NCBI RefSeq assembly: GCF_000165425.1
Contig: NW_001798960.1
Coordinates: 62,001 to 126,000, forward strand
Direction of reading: 5' to 3'
Source of the DNA: Paramecium tetraurelia
Taxonomy: Eukaryota; Ciliophora; Oligohymenophorea; Peniculida; Parameciidae
DNA: 64,000 nt
Notes under the pieces: generated by a model
Seen by the model: the letters and a program-made list of their open reading frames with translations, nothing else
What the model was told of the DNA's origin: nothing
The model's database searches: none
In this document: positions 59,611-64,000 of the stretch, in pieces
How positions within the stretch are numbered: position 1 is the first letter of the stretch
Layout of the letters: each line of letters opens with the position of its first letter
Translations under genes and position numbers: made by a program

Positions 59611-61798
59611 ATGGACTTTGTAAATGAGAAGTATGCTGTCATTCCCAAATCGTTGAAGGTAAAATTAATTCTTTAAGTGAGAGTGATGAAGAAATTCAAA
59701 AAAGTATGGCACCAGAATGTAATTCATTTGTGGATAGGGCTAAATTTTTATTGATGAATGGATAAAGTTTCCAGAAATCGTTTGTGGCACAAAATATTCG
59801 AGAATCTTTATCAGATCCCAAAGGAGCATTATTATTATTAGAAATAATTGCAAATTAATTACATTCATTGCATGATGAATCTTTGCTAAAAGAATACATT
59901 AAAGCAGTGAGTGAAATTTTCAATAAAATCCAAGTATGAGTATTAATATTATTAGATCCCCAATCAAATAAAATAGTCTTATAGTGACATTTGCTTCAAT
60001 ATTTTTACAAAACAATATCAATAATATGAGATCATCAATTCTTGTGCTGAGATCTTAAAATATTTAGATGATCTTGACATTTATAAAGAAGGATTGTATC
60101 TTGAGACTGATAATCAGATGTACCAAATATTAAAGATAATCGAAATTTATTATCATAAATTTACACCTGAATTAAAAAAATAGGCTCACCTTTAAATTAA
60201 ATCCAGTATGAAGCATAAAGATGAACGAGTTCGTAAGGTTATTTCAGAAATATTACTCAGTAATCAATAATTATTAAAATCTATATTACATGAATTTGAT
60301 TGGATTGATAAATTTACAACATTAATATACGATTCATCAAAAGATGTTAGAATGAGTTCAGCCAAATTTTTTTTAGCTACTTATGACCTGAATGAAGAGA
60401 TTCATAAATCAAGATTACAACTTTTATTAGAAAATATTATCAAATAATTAGATTCTACATAATTTGAGTTCTGCCAATCAATTTCATAATATGTATAATA
60501 TTTTCATTATATTTAGAGTTTAAATCAGGACACCTTATAATCTCTTTTCATCGAAAAAATAAGCGATATAATTAGCAATAATAATGATAATCAATTTCTA
60601 TTTTTAGAAACATTACATTCCTATTATTCAATAATAAAATAGTTCAATGAGAAACACTCTATTTAGATAGATGATATGTTATTAAATTCGATATAAATTC
60701 TTTCAGAGGAGATGCGAAATTATGACATATTAAAGTGTTTGTCAAGTTTATATTCCAGTTTATCCTAGGATATGTAATTTAAAGTAATTTAAAAGCTATT
60801 TATTAATTTTGAATTGAATTAGCTTATATTTATTCCTTATTTATCTGAAATCATTGAAAAAGCAACATTGATAAATAAGAATAAAATTTGGCTATAGTAA
60901 CTTTAAACAATTTATGAGTTGTTTAAAAGAAATGTATTTCAATACGAAACAAAAGGGTTGTGGAATGAAATATCAAATATGATTGATATAATGATAATAG
61001 TATCCAGAATTTTATTTTTACAGAAGGATTTTCTATAATAATGTTTAAAAATGAGTCATATGGGTTCAAAATTTATAAGAGATAAGATTATGAATTTATT
61101 AATAGAAAAGATTATTGAATTAGACTCACTCGAAAGTAGAGATTCAATAATACAAAATTATTTAGGGTTTATTAATCATTCAAATTACTAATTAAGATAA
61201 TTATCAATAGAATTCATTTTGAAATTATGTTAATAAAGATCGAGAAAGTTCTTTATATCTAACAATTTGATTAACATATTATAGTTGCAATATGATGCTG
61301 TTGGGTTAGTAAGAGCAAAAATTCCGAAATTACTTTTTCAAATGAAGTTATTATTTTGGAATGATGAAAAAGAAATTCTAAGCAGGATTGCATAAATCTT
61401 CCAAAACCTGATGAATGATAAGAAATTATCCATTCAATAAGTACATACTTATATAATAAGATTTCCAAAGAATTTTGGGCTGAATTATCGAATGTGTAAT
61501 TTTTCAACGCGTAGAAAACAATTGAACAAAACTAAATAATGGATGAAAGGGAATAATAAGAATATGCAAATTTAAAAGTATAAAGAAATAATATAAGGTC
61601 ATTAAATAGCAGCTGCTGCTTAATCCTAAAAATATAAAGAATGATGTTAGCAAATCCAGAAATCAAACACCCACAACAAGATTGCCACCATTAAATAAAA
61701 GATAGAATAATTTCTTGTAAATTCCTAAAGGCGCTTAACCTAGAAAAATTTCTGCTTAAAGATCTATTTTATCAAAGTCTCCACAACCCTTTAAATGA
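59611..61798 (+). CDS. HEAT-like repeat protein (PP4 regulatory-subunit-like)
   Basis: 700 aa from five exons; introns 59659-59681 (23 nt), 59934-59955 (22), 61441-61460 (20) and 61578-61597 (20) all restore frame exactly. The protein is built of paired amphipathic helices (e.g. HKDERVRKVISEILLSN, DSSKDVRMSSAKFFLATY, SNYQLRQLSIEFILKLC), the HEAT/ARM pattern in which a V-R or R-x-x-S/A position follows an Asp turn. A basic, Pro/Ser-rich tail follows (RLPPLNKRQNN..., QPRKISAQRS). Overall shape resembles phosphatase 4 regulatory subunit 4, a tentative likeness. HEAT proteins serve as scaffolds. It ends only 18 bp before the mL46 ATG. Confidence 0.7.
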
Positions 61799-61816
61799 TT
61801 TATTATATATTTTAAA

Positions 61817-62659
61817 ATGTTCACATTTAGAACAATTTATAAATACGCCACCTAAACAGTTGATACAGAAGCTCTATTAAAGAAACTCTAGACAAAGTCT
61901 CTAGTCACCTTAACAAGGGACAATTATTAATTGAACATGGGTTTATTGATCCAAAGAGATATAATATTTCTTCATTATACAGAAGAGGAGATGAAACTTA
62001 GAAAATTTAGATACTAATTAGGTAAGATTTGAGGTATAAACTGTTAATAGAAAAAAGAAATAATTATATTCCTAAATTGCCAAAGGAATTGCATGAATAT
62101 ACTCATTTTACTGGAGATTAAAACGTTTTTGGAGATGAGACTGCAACCCATGTTAGATTGGTTGGAGATGTCCGAACAGTATTTTTGGAAAATAGTAAAT
62201 TCTTTAAGCATTGCGGTAAATAGACAAGCTGATTCTTAGATCCAAATGAAAAGAATAATAAGCTGATTTAATACAATTCTTCACATACTGTATACTTATT
62301 AGTAAAATAAAATGGAGTTTGGGGATTTCCAAACATCAATATTGAAGAAAAAGAAACTTTTTAAGAAACACAAACAAAATTATTCGAAAAAATGACACAA
62401 AATTCTTGGCAAGTATTATTACCATCTCATTTAGGTATATTATTTCAACAGAGATCCAAGATTAGTGACCGTCAATCCTAATTCTGATGAAAATTCAAAA
62501 ATTAAAGGAGTCAAAACAATCTATTTTTAAGCAAAGCATTTATAAGGGAAAGTCAAGATTTTCGGATATGATGATTGGGCCTGGGCTTCCAGGTTAGAAA
62601 TGAATAAATACCTAACAGAAAATGCATATAATTAGGTTATTCATGCTTTAGATTTATGA
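61817..62659 (+). CDS. mitochondrial ribosomal protein mL46 (Nudix fold)
   Basis: 255 aa from four exons; introns 62022-62050 (29 nt), 62216-62239 (24 nt, in-frame TGA) and 62413-62434 (22 nt); exon sum is 256 codons. The N-terminus (MFTFRTIYKYATQTV) fits a mitochondrial presequence. mL46 features are the early LNMGLLIQRDIIFLHYT strand, the TVYLLVKQNGVWGFPNINI block and the degenerate Nudix helix EKETFQETQTKLFEKM, then KTIYFQAKHLQGKV and DDWAWASRLEMNKYL. The catalytic Nudix Glu set is incomplete, as usual for this structural protein of the mitoribosome large subunit. Tight spacing to the upstream gene suggests a compact promoter rather than an operon. Confidence 0.85.
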
Positions 62660-62737
62660 GTTATATATTTTTAAGTATATTTAAGAAAATAGTATATTTT
62701 CTATTTTGATGATAAAGTAATTAACAAACGATATTAA

Positions 62738-63361
62738 TCAAATTTTAAACTTAGGTTTCAGAGACTTCTTTTTTGGAAATATTTCTCTATTCTCCTTATC
62801 ACAATTTGGTTCTTGTAAAGAATAACTAATATTTCTTAATGGTTATTTCGTTATCAATTCAATTGAATAATTGTGTCTTTTCTACAAAGGAGTATTAGTT
62901 GAAAAGTCTTCATTAATATTATTTGAGATTTATTTCAGCTTCTTTTTCAAATCTTAATTCGTAGAACTTAATTTTTATATAGCAACTTAATGCTCTTGAT
63001 GAACCAATTTTAAAGCTTAAATTTCTTAACCATAACCATCCAAATTTTTTGCTAAAAACCTTTCGAATTAAAACAATTATTTATTTATGTTGCTGATCAT
63101 CTAATTATGATCTATTTTCAAATTTATTTCTCTAATTACCCAAGCACAAAGCTGTTTATACTCTATTAATACAAATTCTAAGATATTATTGTTGCTTGTG
63201 TGCGATTTTTTCGATAAACAATTTTATTAAGATCCCCCACTAAAATGAAGATAAATTAACTACTTGAAAGGTACTCTTAATGGAGTTATTGATTATTCTG
63301 ATTTACAGGAGGCTCTATAATTTTGAGAAATGTTTGAAATTGTACTCTTTAATGTCTTCAT
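62738..63361 (-). CDS. coiled-coil protein, unknown function
   Basis: 199 aa if the 24-nt GTA...TAG segment at 63240-63263 is spliced (207 aa if retained; it is in frame and has no TGA). The centre is a coiled coil with regular hydrophobic spacing (VLIEYKQLCAWVIREINLK, MISNINKQLFQFERFL, LVHQEHQVAIQKLSS), and the C-terminus is Ser/Lys/Pro-rich (EPNCDKENREIFPKKKS). No known domain. Convergent with mL46, 78 bp between stops. Confidence 0.65.
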
Positions 63362-63452
63362 ATTATTCGTTAAAATAATAATCAAAATTATATATTATTA
63401 GACAATACTAATTATCAAATGTTTATTATAATTCAAGTCAAACGGCATAACA

Positions 63453-64000
63453 TCATTTTTATTTATAGGCAGAATGAGAATTAATCATTTTTGATCTTCT
63501 TTGAATTATTAATAATGAGGGGTAATAACGATAGAAATAAATTCTAAAGAACCTTACACTTTTAACACCAAGTGAAAAACTTTTCTTACCAATTTAATTG
63601 AAAATCAAAAACTACAACAATAACTACTTTAGAAATTGACTATCTAAATATAATAAAAGATAATTATTAATCTTAAATTGTAAAAATAAATTTTGCCATT
63701 TAAGTACAAACATCTTTGTCTTATATAAACTCTCATATGACATTATAATTATTGAGATTTTTTGCTCATAATTTTTCATCATTGAATACATCCCTTAAGC
63801 CATAAGAATTTGTGCTTTGATAGCAATAAAATCTTCGAAGCTTTCAAAATTGACTGTTTTCTTTATTTGTGTTTTTCTTTTCAATGCTGATTATTTAAAA
63901 AAACTTTTTCAATATTTTTTATTCCTTTCAATTTATATTCTGTTAGATGATTATTTTTTTTATTATAATCCTATACTTTAGAAAGGGATTTTTCCTTCAA
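63453..64000 (-). CDS. partial gene at right edge, unknown
   Basis: A minus-strand frame with protein-like composition (TQIKKTVNFESFEDFIAIK, KAQILMAQGMYSMMKNYEQK) runs in from the window edge and ends at TGA 63455-63453. At least one intron is needed near 63890 to join it to the upstream block (EYKLKGIKNIEK). The last 60 residues are hydrophobic and of less certain reading. Its 5' end lies outside the window. Confidence 0.4.

Noticed and set aside
1-64000. CRISPR arrays, insertion sequences, phage or plasmid modules, riboswitches
   Set aside because: None seen. The genetic code, tiny introns and gene content are those of a ciliate macronucleus. Tracts rich in TAA/TAG are Gln-coding low complexity, not DNA repeats.

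Overview
The window is AT-rich and reads as protein only with the ciliate nuclear code: TAA and TAG must be Gln and TGA is the only stop. With that code, and with introns of about 20-32 nt (GT(A)...AG), some 33 genes open up on both strands at very high density (intergenic gaps often 18-50 bp). This fits the macronuclear genome of a Paramecium-type oligohymenophorean ciliate. Standard-code open frames here are mostly fragments or shadows. No prokaryotic features (operons, CRISPR, IS elements) were seen. Coordinates below come from hand translation; where I could total the exon lengths, the sum is a whole number of codons.

Layout, left to right. 0-7 kb: edge of an ankyrin-like gene (-), a Polo-like kinase (+), a Myb/SANT protein (-), a coiled-coil protein with CxxC pairs (+), a small RING protein (+), a heat-shock-factor-type protein (+) and tRNA-Arg(UCU). 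7-20 kb: an LRR protein (-), an IQ/ankyrin protein (+), two paralogous four-TM proteins of unknown function (one -, one +) flanking a beta-grasp-like Q/N-rich protein (-), a second HSF-type protein (-), a small putative secreted protein (-) and ribosomal protein eS25 (-). 20-38 kb: a double-length CD36/LIMP-2 family protein (+), an M14 carboxypeptidase-like protein lacking all three zinc ligands (-), a CDPK-type pseudokinase (+), a dCache membrane sensor (-), small unknown genes, an N-terminal MGCC coiled-coil protein (-), a RING protein (-), two tandem paralogs of unknown function (-) and a second CDPK-type pseudokinase (-). 38-64 kb: a giant USP-family deubiquitinase of about 2634 aa (+), a four-domain voltage-gated cation channel (-), an ABCC transporter (-), a C2H2 zinc-finger protein (+), a poorly resolved multi-exon gene (+), a HEAT-like protein (+), mitochondrial ribosomal protein mL46 (+), a coiled-coil protein (-) and the edge of another gene (-).

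These are independent eukaryotic genes, not a cassette, but themes recur. Calcium and membrane signalling is prominent (two EF-hand pseudokinases, EF-hand-like motifs inside the deubiquitinase, a Cav/NALCN-like channel, a dCache receptor). Three proteins begin MGC or MGxC, which suggests dual N-terminal acylation. Several duplicates sit within the window (HSF pair, four-TM pair, tandem 254/289-aa pair). The most unusual observations are degenerate enzymes: a carboxypeptidase with Arg/Asp/Arg in place of His/Glu/His, and two CDPK homologues without HRD or DFG residues.
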